The notes beneath the pieces were generated by a model. It did not search any database and had not been told where the DNA came from. It saw only the letters and a list, made by a program, of their open reading frames with translations. Positions 20,846 to 32,187 of a stretch of DNA of 64,000 nucleotides are shown piece by piece (positions within the stretch are counted from its first letter, which is position 1; every line of letters begins with the position of its first letter). Made by a program: the position numbers and the translations under genes. Origin of the DNA: Chionoecetes opilio (taxonomy: Eukaryota > Arthropoda > Malacostraca > Decapoda > Majidae); contig JACEEZ010023407.1 in NCBI GenBank assembly GCA_016584305.1, positions 97,001 through 161,000 on the forward strand. The letters are read 5' to 3'.

Positions 20846-22690
20846 TGTGATGCTATGCTTTTTTACTTGGTGTTAATTACTTTTTTACTTTACTCCTCAA
20901 ACGGAAACCCATCCGTGTTGCATCAATAAAAAATGGATAATTTAAATTGTAAGTAGCTGCCACCAGTTCAAGATTTAGACTTAAGGTCTAACTCTTAAAC
21001 AGAATGTTAATGTTTAAAAATCAAGGTAGTTACGTGGATATGATGGTTTTCGTATGAATATTATACCGAATTAACACTGAATTATTTTAGAAAGGTCTGT
21101 GGATAAGTATTTCCGCAACACCGTGTATGTCACCTTGGGTTGAACAAAACTATTTAGATTCAGTCACATTGATACCACTTTAATATGGGTAAGCACACAT
21201 CTCAATGGGAGATTTCACTATGAACTAATGTAACGTTTTCCAAAGACTAATAGGAGATATCATTTACAGATAACTGGGTTAAGACTGATACATGTGGAGA
21301 TAAATGCGCGATTTTCTGGCTACACGCGTCACTGCGAATAAGACTTATTCTTCCGAATCACTATAAGAGTTTCAATGTCATTTTTCAAGAAGAATGTTCT
21401 GCGAATGAACGCCACACCGCGTCACTCATGTATTTCTCGTTTTTCCGTGGAAGTCACTGAAGGACACTCCACTGTTTCTTCACTTACACTATGAGATATT
21501 TCTCATCTTAATGGGGTGTTTTTCCTATTCTTCCACTTAACTAACAACACATAAAAAATGATCATAACAGCCTGACTAATTATGAAAGGGGAAGGGGGGT
21601 GTGGGAGTCTTGTGTGTTTGCGTTAAGTGACCATGGGGTTTTCATCCCAAAGGGCTGAGTTGATTGTAGAATCTTTTCCAGGGCGGAGAAGAGAATTAAT
21701 AATTAAAACGTGTAATGATGTGATGTGTGGTCTACTCGTTGATGAATATCAACCAAATATATATATATCCAACACAAAGGGGAAAAGTGGAGGGGAAATT
21801 ATGGACGTCCTACCTTTTCCAGGGCGGAGAAGAGAATGATTACCGCGTGGTCTACACAGAGGGAAGGATGGACAAACTAGCGGGAAGGAGGGACACGTTC
21901 GGACGTTATGCGATTGACTTAACTAACATGGTTATCGAACGTTTAACGCCTGGGATGGGGTGTGGGAACAAGGGATAACTACTGAAATATATAGGGTAAT
22001 AATGTCTTTCAATTTGATGAGAAAAATTTGACTGGAAAGGTCATTTTAACTCTGATTATTTATCCGAAACCCTCTTACGTATCTGATTGAGTTTCCCACG
22101 GTGACCAAGTGTCGAGAGAGGAGGAAAAGCCGGGAGATGCGTGGTAATTTTAGCGATCTTACTGTTTGTGTCTGTATTCTGACTTCTCAAGTATCCTAAG
22201 AATTTAAGGGAATCGGTCAATCTAGAAATGGTGTTAGTGGAATTCAGGGAGGTGTGATTCTATGAGACACATTCCTCCCGCGAAATAAAAAATCCACAGA
22301 AATAAGCGAATCTCTTTGGTCGTGTACGGGGGGGCGGGAGGGAGGGGAGGGAGAGAACGGTAGGGAAAGAAGAAAGAAACGAAAGAAATGATAGAACTGT
22401 TACAAAAGATCAAAATTCTTCACCTAAAACAACTGTACCTACTATGTTCACTTAGCCTAGAATATAGAAATAAATGGTTATTAAGACCTTTCAATACACC
22501 GCATGAGACAATGTATCTCGGGACACTATGTGTAATTCTAGCATTATAGAGAGAAGGGAGATGGGGACAGGGAAAGACAGGGGAGAGGAACAGAGAAGGG
22601 GGGGGGGAGGAAACGGTGGGAGATAAAATGGGAAGGAGAGGAGAGAAGAGGAGAGAAGAGGAAGAGAATGTTACAATATTCTGGCATTAC
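20846..22690 (-). repeat. Left LTR-like repeat (3' LTR), empty site for piggyBac-type insert
   Basis: 1845 bp without coding motif. It contains CTTTTCCAGGGCGGAGAAGA at about 21674 and 21812, a purine-rich zone at 22545-22670 and a single TTAA at 22481-22484, where the other copy carries the insertion. Confidence 0.75.
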
Positions 22691-23360
22691 GCACGTTTTT
22701 CCTCCGGGAAATAAATTTGTATCATCAAAGAAAGAACATACTGACCCTCAGTCTGTTTTCATTCCTGGTCAAAGTTATGTGTGCGAGTGGGACGGACTTT
22801 CACATTCGCTCCCACATTCATTCTACCTTGTGCTTCCCAGCTACACTCGTGGTAAAATGACGAGAGCCCATCAAGTCCTGAAGTACTCGCTACACCGCAA
22901 GTCGTGTTGACTGTAAAGTTGAGAAGAGGTCGACAACTTACTCAAATTAAAATACCCCTTTCACCGAGCCAGACTGAGCCCGTTAAAAAAATTCAATGAA
23001 AGAAAGGTATCCCAATCAACCTCCTACCTGGGTAATAACGTGGTTGTCAACCTTGACTCAATACCTGCACCCTCGTTGCTAGGAATCCCAGAGACGCTTC
23101 TCACTCATTCTACCTGTCATACAACTCATTCACACAGCCTGAACTGCACTCATCTCCTTGACCAATCACGAAATCCTAACTTTTCTTGGCCAATACTTTA
23201 CATTTAACACTTTTCGATTAGATTTCCACACGAATAATAACAGAGTGACGCTACAACTATCCGAAACCGAGTAGGTATTATCCTTTCAAGTCAAAATGTT
23301 TCTTCCTCAATTTCCTAACATTTAACTAATGCTTAAACAACACTGTACATTAAACACTCC
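22691..23360. other. Interior of the LTR-flanked element, no recognised coding
   Basis: Mixed-composition sequence. The segment TTTACATTTAACACTTTTCGATTAG at about 23201-23225 partly repeats at about 23344-23368, beside the end of the chimera. The possible polypurine tract is at about 22697-22706. No other motif. Confidence 0.35.
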
Positions 23361-23364
23361 TCGA

Positions 23365-23786
23365 TTAGTCTTCTAGGAGGTCTCCGTAGGTCGGGTTCTG
23401 TAGCTTGAGAGTGCGGAAGCAGATGTCGTCGAGCTCCTTGCTATCGACGCAACAAGTATCGCCGGCGTTCTCGGCCAGACGGTGGATGGAGAGTGTGGCG
23501 TTGTACGGCTCGACCACCGTGCCTGATACCTTAGGCGATGGGACAACAGAGAAGGTAACCATTTTCTTGTCTGGGAACTCCTCGAGGATCTTGGAAACTA
23601 AGAGCCCATGCCTGAGCCTGTGTCGCCCTTCTTGACGGTGGCGTCCACGATGTCGCTCACAGCGGCGATGATGTACATGTTCTTAGAGCTTGGGTTGTCA
23701 GCGTAACTCATGACGAAGTCCATGGGCAGGCCGAGGGAGATCCAGGACTTCCCTCCCGACGAGGCTTCACGTCCTCTCTTCGACAT
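23365..23786 (-). pseudogene. Chimera of ribosomal protein L23 (uL14) and beta-tubulin
   Basis: The minus strand starts at an ATG (23786-23784, context ACCACCATGT) with [20 protein letters not shown], close to the N-terminus of RPL23. It goes on through [13 protein letters not shown] and DATVKKG; about 13 residues of RPL23 are missing in frame between YII and the ATVKKG block. At KKG it passes into GDTGSGMG, the beta-tubulin nucleotide-binding G-box. One base is then missing near 23602-23598, so a stop (TAG) appears. In the next frame beta-tubulin continues: [49 protein letters not shown] and [16 protein letters not shown], ending LED-stop at about 23371. So two unrelated housekeeping sequences are joined at a shared Lys-Gly/Gly point. 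No intron is seen in either part. With one base restored the frame would be continuous, so a sequencing slip is possible. Host functions (ribosome, microtubule) are not expected from so short a product. Confidence 0.85.
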
Positions 23787-24000
23787 GGTGGTGGATGCGA
23801 GGCGTGTGGGTGGCGTGGCGGCTGGGCGCGGCGGCTGCGGCGGACGTGGTGGCGGTGAAGCGCGGCATGCTGCCGAGCGTGTGAGGTGGCGACGCTGCGG
23901 CGAGCGTGGTGGCTGTGGCGGCGGCGGCTGTGGCGGCGGCGGCTGCGGCGGCTAGGCGCGTTCGCTTCTTACAGCTCACTGCCACATGGTCATGGTTCAT
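23767..24000. other. GCC/GGC-rich leader upstream of the chimera
   Basis: A GCN-repeat block (23850-23955) is open on both strands: minus gives poly-Ala ([17 protein letters not shown]), plus gives Gly/Arg. On the minus strand it lies immediately 5' of the chimera ATG and overlaps it in another frame, so it reads best as a GC-rich 5' leader. Its composition is unlike everything around it. Confidence 0.5.
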
Positions 24001-24156
24001 GCGTGTAGGGTGTTTGGTTTATAGGGGGAAAGATCTAATGAGCCTACTATAATGATCGACTACTGTATAAAAATATTTGCTGAGGCTTTGACTTTATCTA
24101 TAGTTATTTTCAGGTGAGATTCAGGTGTGCTGTTATATGTAGGAAATAATATCCCA

Positions 24157-24170
24157 CCGCTTAGTCACCA
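24157..24170 (-). other. Possible primer-binding site
   Basis: Minus strand TGGTGACTAAGCGG begins one base after the end of the right LTR-like repeat. The leading TGG fits a tRNA 3' CCA. The tRNA is not identified. No such TGG occurs right of the left repeat, which sets the orientation as minus. Confidence 0.45.
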
Positions 24171-26389
24171 GTGTGATGCTATGTTTTTTTACTTGGTGTT
24201 AATTACTTTTTTACTTTAGTCCTCAAACGGAAACCCATCCGTGTTGCATTAATAAAAAATGGATAATTTAAATTGTAAGTAGCTGCCACCAGTTCAAGAT
24301 TTAGACTTAAGGTCTAACTCTTAAACAGAATGCTAATGTTTAAAAATCAAGGTAGTTACGTGGATATGATGGTTTTCGTATGAAAATTATACCGAGTTAA
24401 CACTGAATTACTTTCGAAGGTCTGTGGATAAGTATTTCCGCAACACCGTGTATGTCACCTTGGGTTGAACAAAACTATTTAGATTCAGTCACATTGATAC
24501 CACTTTAATATGGGTAAGCACACATCTCAATGGGAGATTTCACTATGAACTAATGTAACGTTTTCCAAAGACTAATAGGAGATATCATTTACAGATAACT
24601 GGGTTAAGACTGATACATGTGGAGATAAATGCGCGATTTTCTGGCTACACGCGTCACTGCGAATAAGACTTATTCTTCCGAATCACTATAAGAGTTTCAA
24701 TGTCATTTTTCAAGAAGAATGTTCTGCGAATGAACGCCACACCGCGTCACTCATGTATTTCTCGTTTTTCCGTGGAAGTCACTGAAGGACACTCCACTGT
24801 TTCTTCACTTACACTATGAGATATTTCTCATCTTAATGGGGTGTTTTTCCTATTCTTCCACTTAACTAACAACACATAAAAAATGATCATAACAGCCTGA
24901 CTAATTATGAAAGGGGAAGGGGGGTGTGGGAGTCTTGTGTGTTTGCGTTAAGTGACCATGTGGTTTTCATCCCAAAGGGTTGAGTTGATTGTAGAATCTT
25001 TTCCAGGGCGGAGAAGAGAATAATCTTTTCCAGGGCGGAGAAGAGAATAATCTTTTCCAGGGCGGAGAAGAGAATTAATAATTAAAACGTGTAAAGATGT
25101 GATGTGTGGTCTACTCGTTGATGAATATCAACCAAATATAAATATATATATCCAACACAAAGGGGAAAAGTGGAGGGGAATTATGGACGTCTTACCTTTT
25201 CCAGGGCGGAGAAGAGAATGATTACCGCGTGGTCTACACAGAGGGAAGGATGGACAAACTAGCGGGAAGGAGAGACACGTTCGGACGTTATGCGATTGAC
25301 TTAACTAACATGGTTATCGAACGTTTAACGCCTGGGATGGGGTGTGGGAACAAGGGATAACTACTGAAATATATAGGGTAATAATGTCTTTCAATTTGAT
25401 GAGAAAAATTTGACTGGAAAGGTCATTTTAACTCTGATTATTTATCCGAAACCCTCTTACGTATCTGATTGAGTTTCCCACGGTGACCAAGTGTCGAGAG
25501 AGGAGGAAAAGCCGGGAGATGCGTGGTAATTTTAGCGATCTTACTGTTGTGTCTGTATTCTGACCTCTCAAGTATCCTAAGAATTTAAGGGAATCGGTCA
25601 ATCTAGAAATAGTGTTAGTGGAATTCAGGGAGGTGTGTTTCTATGAGACACATTCCTCCCGCGAAATTAAAAATCCACAGAAATAAGCGAATCTCTTTGG
25701 TCGTGTACGGGGGGGGCGGGAGGGAGGGGAGGGAGAGAACGGTAGGGAAAGAAGAAAGAAACGAAAGAAATGATAGAACTGTTACAAAAGATAAAAATTC
25801 TTCACCTAAAACAACTGTACCTACTATGTTCACTTAGCCTAGAATAAAGAAATAAATGGTTATTAACCCTTTCACGCACGAAAAGTTTAATAAGTTTTTC
25901 TGTCCACTGCAACATCCGTCTTATGCTCCCTAAGGGGCCCCGCGAAATGGCCAGACTGTGCGGCGAATTATTTTTTTATGTTATCAATTTCACCAACGTG
26001 TATTTTTTTTTCCTGGCATTATTATATATCATTGGTTTTGCAAGAGATTATTCTGCCTTATGAAAGAAAAAAATAACAAGAAATGCAAATAAATAGCGGA
26101 ATTTACCGACTCCGAAAAAATATTGAGAAAAGAGAAATAAGAAATACTTGCGTTCACCACTTCGTAGCTCGAAACTTCCTGAGTCAACTTTTTATGGTTT
26201 ATATGCCAATAAAAGCGGATTTTTATGAGGATTCCAACGCTACCATTATAACTTTCATATGGCCATTATGGCCAGCTCGGGACACGTTTTAAATAGACGA
26301 CATACCGCGCGTACAGGCTGCCTGCTGAGTGGAAACTGACACACAAACCCTTATCATTTCACATCCACTCACACGAAAGAGTTGACAAT

Positions 26390-28504
26390 GGGCCCCAGAC
26401 ATAACTACGTCACGGTTTGTTTACATCGGTGCATTGTGGGGATAAGGCTGGGTCGCCGCGGGTGGACCTACGAAGGGAAAACTACGGCGATGGAAGAATT
26501 TAGAGTTATTTTGCGCAAAATTGTTATTCCAGGTGCTATATTACTGTGCTCTGTTCTCGCTGACAACACTATAGAGAAGACCTGAGGTAATGGCTGATGT
26601 GCAAAGGCTTCTAAACCAAGAAAACAGAGTCATTACAGAGCCTCGTCAAAAGGTAAGCAGCTGGTAGGTACGTAATGTGTCCCTACCACTTGCTTACTTC
26701 TTAATGAGACTCTGCTGTGACTGTTTTCCTGGTTTAGAAGCCTTTGCACATCAACCATCACCTCAGGTCTTCTCTATGTTGTCAGCGAGCACGGAAATAT
26801 AGCACCTGAAATATCAATTTCGCCCAAAACAACTCGAAATTTTTTCAGCGTCGTCGTCTTCTCTTTGTAGGTTGTACATATTCATGGTTATGATAGTATT
26901 AAAATACCTTATTAATTGAGTTCCTTTTGTTGTCTTTCCTTATAATAAGTAGTGGTACATCATGGTTTAAGTGTTACTTGACGAGCCAAGGAATACTCTT
27001 GAGTCTATACCAACATCACCAACCTTTGCTTTGATTTATCTTATTACTCCATCCATAAACAAGTTGCATAACCACCGTGACATTACCCATCCTATTGGTA
27101 CCTGGTACTGTCGTCTACCGATATTTTTATCCCTACACAAATCTGGTTATAATGGACGAGAGTTTCGCGGTCATTTTCAGAGACACCGACTATTTTTTTC
27201 TTGGTCTACAATAGGTGCTTGTTCTAATGGAGATAGTTTTATTTTGCGCACACCCATATTTTTTTTTTTATAAATCCGAATTTTATGGTACCGTTTCCAT
27301 TAAAAACACTGAATCTGGGTCTGTTAGGTTTTAATGAAACCTATAAGGTTAGGTTAGGTATACTTTGTGGTTAAGGTTAGGTTAGGATTCATTAAAACCT
27401 ATAAGGTTAGGTTAGGTTTCTTTCTTTTTTTTTCTTTTTTTTTCTAATGGGTTTGCGCAAAATAAAACTATCTCCATTAGAACAAGCACCTATTGTAGGC
27501 CAAGAAAAAATAGTCTGTCTCTGAAAACGACCGCGAAACTCTCGTCCATTATTACCCATAACCTAACCATTACCGTCGGCGAGTTTTCCCCGATTTATGT
27601 AGGGACGAGCATTTCGGTAGACGAGAGTACCAGGTACCATGAGGCAAGGATGGGTAATGTCACCTCGGTTATGCAACTTGTTTATGGATGGAGAAATAAG
27701 ATAAATCAAAGCAAAATCTAACCTAGCCATTACCGTCGGCGAGCTTTCCCGATTTGTGTAGGGATAAAAATATCGGTAGACGACAGTACCAGGTACCAAT
27801 AGGATGGGTAATGTCACGGTGGTTATGCAACTTGTTTATAGATGGAGTAATAAGATAAATCAAAGCAAAGGTTGGTGATGTTGGTATAGACTCAAGAGTA
27901 TTCATTGGCTCGTCAAGTAACACTTAAACCATGATGTACCACTACTTATTATAAGGAAAGACAACAAAAGGAACTCAATTAATAAGGTATTTTAATACTA
28001 TCATAACCATGAATATGTACAACCTACAAAGAGAAGACGACGACGCTGAAAAAATTTCGAGTTGTTTTGGGCGAAATTGATATTCCAGGTGCTATATTTC
28101 CGTGCTCGCTGACAACATAGAGAAGACCTGAGGTGATGGTTGATGTGCAAAGGCTTCTAAACCAGGAAAACAGTCACAGCAGAGTCTCATTAAGAAGTAA
28201 GCAAGTGGTAGGGACACATTACGTACCTACCAGCTGCTTACCTTTTGACGAGGCTCTGTAATGACTCTGTTTTCTTGGTTTAGAAGCCTTTGCACATCAG
28301 CCATTACCTCAGGTCTTCTCTATAGTGTTGTCAGCGAGAACAGAGCACAGTAATATAGCACCTGGAATAACAATTTTGCGCAAAATAACTCTAAATTCTT
28401 CCATCGCCGTAGTTTTCCCTTCGTAGGTCCACCCGCGGCGACCCAGCCTTATCCCCACAATGCACCGATGTAAACAAACCGTGACGTAGTTATGGGTAGG
28501 GTCC
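26390..28504. mobile_element. Fold-back element F1 with mirrored RT fragments
   Basis: Long inverted arms: GGGCCCCAGACATAACTACG at 26390 and CGTAGTTATGGGTAGGGTCC at the right end, then about 650 bp of closely matching inverted sequence (CACGGTTTGTTTACATCGG, GACAACA, CTTGCTTAC and so on). AT flanks both ends (26388-26389, 28505-28506). Both halves hold a LINE RT scrap: minus-sense MYIDGVI-like / KAKVGDVGID at about 27000-27090 and, mirrored, 27920-27560. The centre is the small inverted element 27154-27549. The 2-bp AT duplication hints at ISL2EU/IS4EU-like elements but is weak evidence. Confidence 0.6.
27154..27549. mobile_element. 396-bp inverted-repeat element with TTAGG motifs
   Basis: Arms TGGACGAGAGTTTCGCGGTC / GACCGCGAAACTCTCGTCCA extend about 90 bp inward (GTGCTTGTTCTAATGGAGAT and complement). 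The centre has AAGGTTAGGTTAGG units. The same family, expanded, is at 32279-33065. Confidence 0.7.
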
Positions 28505-28883
28505 ATTAGTTTATTTTATAGATCTAGGCTGGATCTTTGACGCAGAACATTTTGACGCAATTCTGATAAATGCTTTATTTTTGGAGAATTTTTAACTGTT
28601 TTTTGACGCAATTCGCGTCAAAAGCTCAGATTGCAGACGGGCCCGTTTTGACGCGATCGCGTCACCGTGCGTGAAAGGGTTAAGACCTTTCAATATACCG
28701 CATGAGACAATGTATCTCGGGACACTATGTGTAATTCTAGCATTATAGAGAGAAGGGAGATGGGGACAGGGAAAGACAGGGGAGAGGAACAGAGAAGGGG
28801 GGGGGGGGGAGGAAACGGTGGGAGATAAAATGGGAAGGAGAGGAGAGAAGAGGAAGAGAATGTTACAATATTCTGGCATTACA

Positions 28884-29897
28884 TATGTAGACTACATAAC
28901 TCTATACAAAAAGGCATGAAACAAGATCGGAAAGCTTGAGTGCCAGTTCCTGACTAAAGGAACTGTTGTGGTCACACAACAGCTTTTTTTTAGAATATTT
29001 AGCCGGCAATATTCGGCCAAGCCGATTTCGAGCCACTTTTTGGTCACACAGACTTTCACAGAGTTAGCCGAGTTTTAACACCAATGTTGGCTTCTCGTTT
29101 TAATCGGCGCGGGAGCCGAGCCGTATCTGAAGAAGCGTCTTTGGAGAAATAGGGAGGAATAGGGAGAAACTGGTTCACAAATAGGGTGGTGAATGATTGG
29201 AATAGACTCATGTTCTTATGTTCTTATGGAGCCGTCAGTCAGCAGCGGTAAGATGCTCCAGTCCAGTATCCCCTAAAAAGGTAGACAGCCAACAAAGAAA
29301 ATATGGAAGACCATTACTGACTCACGAAATCCTCCTAAAAGTTATAAATCCTCCAAAGAATTACCAAAAGTGTAAAAGACTTCACAATTCGTCTTGGAAT
29401 CGGTTCTTGCCACTATGTAGTTGTATATGTCAGCTTTTGTATTTTGAATTAGGGCGTGCATTAACACTGAACGTCAAATAATATTCGTTGGTGGTGGTTA
29501 CACGGTTTGAATTTAGCCAAAACTGGGCAATATAATGACAACAACACGAGCAGGTTCGTCTTCCCACAAACTTGGCAATATTAGCTGAGTTTGAGCCGTG
29601 TTTGTCTTGCTGGCTGAATATTGCCGGAGAAAGTGCTCGTGTGATCGCGGCTTAACTACCTTTGGGGTCACCGCCAACACTCGTAGCCTGGGTGTGAGAG
29701 CGTGGACTCATGAAAATTTTCCTAAGTGTATTGTATCCTTCAAAATGTTTAAAAAAATGTACAAGACTTCACAATTCCTATTGTAATCGGTTCTTGCCAC
29801 TATGTAGGTGTTTATTTTAGCTTCTGTATATTGAACTAGAGCGTGCATTAAAAATAAATGTCAAATAATATCCGTTGGTGGAAGGAATTTCAGCAAT
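28884..29897. repeat. Worn TIR element, LINE tail and a tandem duplication
   Basis: TIR-like sequence GGTCACAC...TTTAGCCGGCAA at 28970-29005 pairs with inverted copies at 29574-29656 and 34400-34487. A plus-strand LINE end lies at 29145-29229 (VVNDWNRL then (ATGTTCTT)n). A block of about 150 bp (CTTCACAATTCGTCTTG through CCGTTGGTGG) occurs at 29340-29490 and 29735-29885. No intact ORF. Confidence 0.5.
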
Positions 29898-30539
29898 GGA
29901 CCCTACCCATAACTACGTCACGGTTTATTTACATCAGTGCATTGTGGGGATAAGTCGGGGTCGCCGCGAGTGGACCTACGGAGGGAAAACTACGACGAAA
30001 CAAGAATTTAGAGGTATTTTGCGTGAAATTGATATTCCAGGTGCTTTATTACCGTGTTCTGTTCTCGCTGACAACACATAGAGAAGACCTGAGGTAATGG
30101 CTGATGTGCAGAGGCTTCTAAACTAGGAAAACAGAGTCATAACAGAGCCTCGTCAGGAGGTAAGCAAGTGGTAGGTAGTACGTATTGAGTCCCTACCACT
30201 TGCTTACCTCTAAATGAGACTCTGCTGTTACTGTTTTCTTGGTTTAGAAGCCTCTGCACATCAGCCATCACCACAGGTCTTCTGTAGTGTTGTCAGCGAG
30301 AATATAGCACCTGGAATATCAATTTCACCCAATACCACTCGAATTTTTTTTTTCATCGTAGTCTTCTCTTTGTATGTTGTCTATATTCATGGTTATGATA
30401 ATATTAAAATACCTTATTAATTGAGAAGAGTGTGTATGGAGTGGAGTATGTATGTATAACTAATAAACTTTTACCTGTGATCATGAATACCTAACCTAAC
30501 TGACCTTTACCTAACCTAACGGTAACCTAACCTAACCTT

Positions 30540-30795
30540 TACCGTCGGCGAGTTTTCCCGATTTGTGTTGGGACGAGAATTTCGGTTGACGAGAGTACCA
30601 GGTACCATGAGGCAAGTATGGGAAATGTCACCGTGGTTATGCAACTTGTTTATAGATGGAGTAATAAGATATATCAAAGCAAAGGTTGGTGATGTTGGTA
30701 TAGATATGAGTATAGATAATACAAAAGGGAAACTCAATATTATAGTGTTTGCAGATGACACTGTACTACTAACAGTGAGTAAAATTATTTGCTAA
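30540..30795 (+). pseudogene. LINE RT fragment inside F2
   Basis: Open frame with MSPWLCNLFIDGVIRYIKAK, VGDVGI and IIVFADDTVLL, the RT blocks around the FADD catalytic box. It starts and ends abruptly, so it is a passenger segment and not a working LINE. The same stretch without the catalytic box is mirrored in F1. Confidence 0.75.
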
Positions 30796-31654
30796 AATTG
30801 ATGTGAATTCAGTATTGTTTGTGTGAGGAGGAAACTGAAAGTTAATGTGGCCGAAAGGGAAGTGGTGGTATTTAAGAAATTAAGGAGTGAAGTTATTGAG
30901 TTTGAAGATCACATTAGGATGACAGTTGAGAGCCAGAAGTAATATAAAATAATGATGAATGGACAGATAATTATATGGTTCAATCCCGTTAAAGTATGGA
31001 AGCACGGAAGGGGTGATAAGAGAGAGAGGCCTACAAGGAAGGAAAGTAGTGAGATCTTTGGGGCGCGTGATGAGAGGAAGGACAATGAGTAAACATCTTA
31101 ACTGTTCACTGTACAAGTGGCACATGCCAAAACTACAGTGATATATAACTATAAGTGCTTCTAGGAGACTGCTTATTATTTGTACTGCCTTCATGCATCT
31201 ACTTCAACACCATTCCCCGCAAATTTTAACATATCAGAACCTAAATAGTAGTATATATACAAATATACTATACATGTATACCTATATAGCTAGGGTATTA
31301 TTCTAGTGTTTGCCCATACTCCCCCTCTCCCACAAAACAAGCTTGGGGACCTGGGGGAATGCGGAATATTTGGCTGGGGTACAAAATATGCGTCGCAACC
31401 ACATAGTTTTTGAGTTAAGCGGCTATTACACGGGCACTATTCTGCTCAGTGAGCAGATTTCACTGAGCAGTTTTGAGGATTTTGCTCAACCAAAGCCTGT
31501 TTGATTGAGCAAAGAGGGAACTACTTTGAAGCTATTTTTGCTCGTCATTTCAGTGAGCAAAAACGTTTTCTGTTATAAAGGACCGAAATTAGTGTATGAC
31601 TATATTATTTATTGCAAGATCATTTTCTTCTAAAACTCTCAAGAAGACATCTAT

Positions 31655-31760
31655 ATGCCTGCTGACTGGACAGACGAGATGGAAAGCTTACTGATTGACT
31701 TAGTTCAGGCACATCCTACAATATGGAACATATATAGCCCTTTATTTGTTAAAAAAAACC
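31655..31760 (+). pseudogene. MADF / Myb-SANT-like domain scrap
   Basis: Plus strand reads DWTDEMESLLIDLVQAHPTI then WNIYSPL, the start of a MADF-type DNA-binding domain (WT.E....LI.LVQ..P.LW). Harbinger elements encode such a Myb-like accessory protein. It ends after about 30 residues in an A run. Confidence 0.6.
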
Positions 31761-31812
31761 ATTAAAAAAGAAAACATACACCCTCAATACCCAAGAAGCC
31801 TGACCTTCCAAG

Positions 31813-32187
31813 TCATTTATTTACGGTGATACACAGGCGACAGGTGTGTTGCGAGGCCGTACAGGTGTGTAGTGACAGGTGTGGTGTATATGGTAAAGCG
31901 AGAGAGGCTAAGAGTGCAGTGTTAGCACCCGAGTGTGTGTGTCTGACCTGAAGAGCGAACGCGTAGTTCTCGTCCACTATAACGGCGTCAGCCCCGTACC
32001 GCCACGGCCACGGGTACGGCGCGGGCCACAGTGGTCCATAGAAGCTACTCTCGGGGATTACAGGAAGTTTAAATGAATCAAAAACCTTTGGCCTAATCAT
32101 AAAACCTTTCTTAATTAGGTATATTGAATTGAAAGTAGTTAGTTTCGTACACTGATTTTGAGTATTTTCGTACATACCTGGTGTCAT
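31813..32187 (-). other. Possible captured exon inside the Harbinger-type element
   Basis: Minus-strand ORF whose central part SSFYGPLWPAPYPWPWRYGA then DAVIVDENYAFALQ has the look of real coding sequence (GC-rich, codon-like, unlike AT-rich flanks). It is followed by a good donor (CAG|GTCAGA near 31955). The part after the donor (VRHTHSGANTALL...) looks non-coding. I do not recognise the protein. It may be a host exon carried by the element or part of the element's own accessory gene. Confidence 0.35.

Larger units (their letters stand above)
25867..28679. mobile_element. piggyBac-type non-autonomous element (TTAA)
   Basis: Ends CCCTTTCACGCACG / CGTGCGTGAAAGGG are perfect inverted repeats, flanked by TTAA on both sides (25863-25866, 28680-28683). 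TTAA plus CCC...GGG ends is the piggyBac pattern. The left LTR shows the unfilled site with one TTAA (22481-22484). No piggyBac transposase. Outer zones (25867-26389, 28505-28679) are simple; the interior is the fold-back element 26390-28504. Right-end zone holds repeated TTTTGACGC(A)ATT motifs. Confidence 0.85.
20846..28883 (-). mobile_element. LTR-flanked element carrying a captured host-gene chimera
   Basis: Two direct repeats, 20846-22690 and 24172-28883 (the second enlarged by a 2.8-kb insert), are about 98% alike by eye and begin TGTGATGCTATG. They end CTGGCATTAC(A), so the termini form TGTRATGC / GCATTACA inverted repeats. TATG precedes the left repeat (20842-20845) and follows the right one (28884-28887). 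On the minus strand, TGGTGACTAAGCGG starts one base after the right repeat, a fitting primer-binding site, and GGAGGAAAAA lies 6 bp before the left repeat, a possible polypurine tract. The 1.5-kb interior has no gag or pol; its only recognised coding sequence is the chimera at 23365-23786, in the same orientation. The alternative is a segmental tandem duplication. Confidence 0.65.
24172..28883 (-). repeat. Right LTR-like repeat (5' LTR) with 2.8-kb insertion
   Basis: Same sequence as 20846-22690 at 24172-25866 and 28680-28883. It differs by point changes and by a triplication of a 26-bp unit (CTTTTCCAGGGCGGAGAAGA plus GAATAAT) at 24996-25075, where the left copy has one. Confidence 0.75.

Noticed and set aside
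21627..21978. Small ORFs in the LTR-like repeat
   Set aside because: Not matched by coherent frames in the second copy and without motifs.
23767..24000. Poly-alanine protein
   Set aside because: GCN repeat open on both strands; better read as GC-rich leader of the chimera.
31813..32187. Naming the exon-like peptide as a specific host protein
   Set aside because: The stretch is too short and I do not recognise it; listed only as a possible exon.
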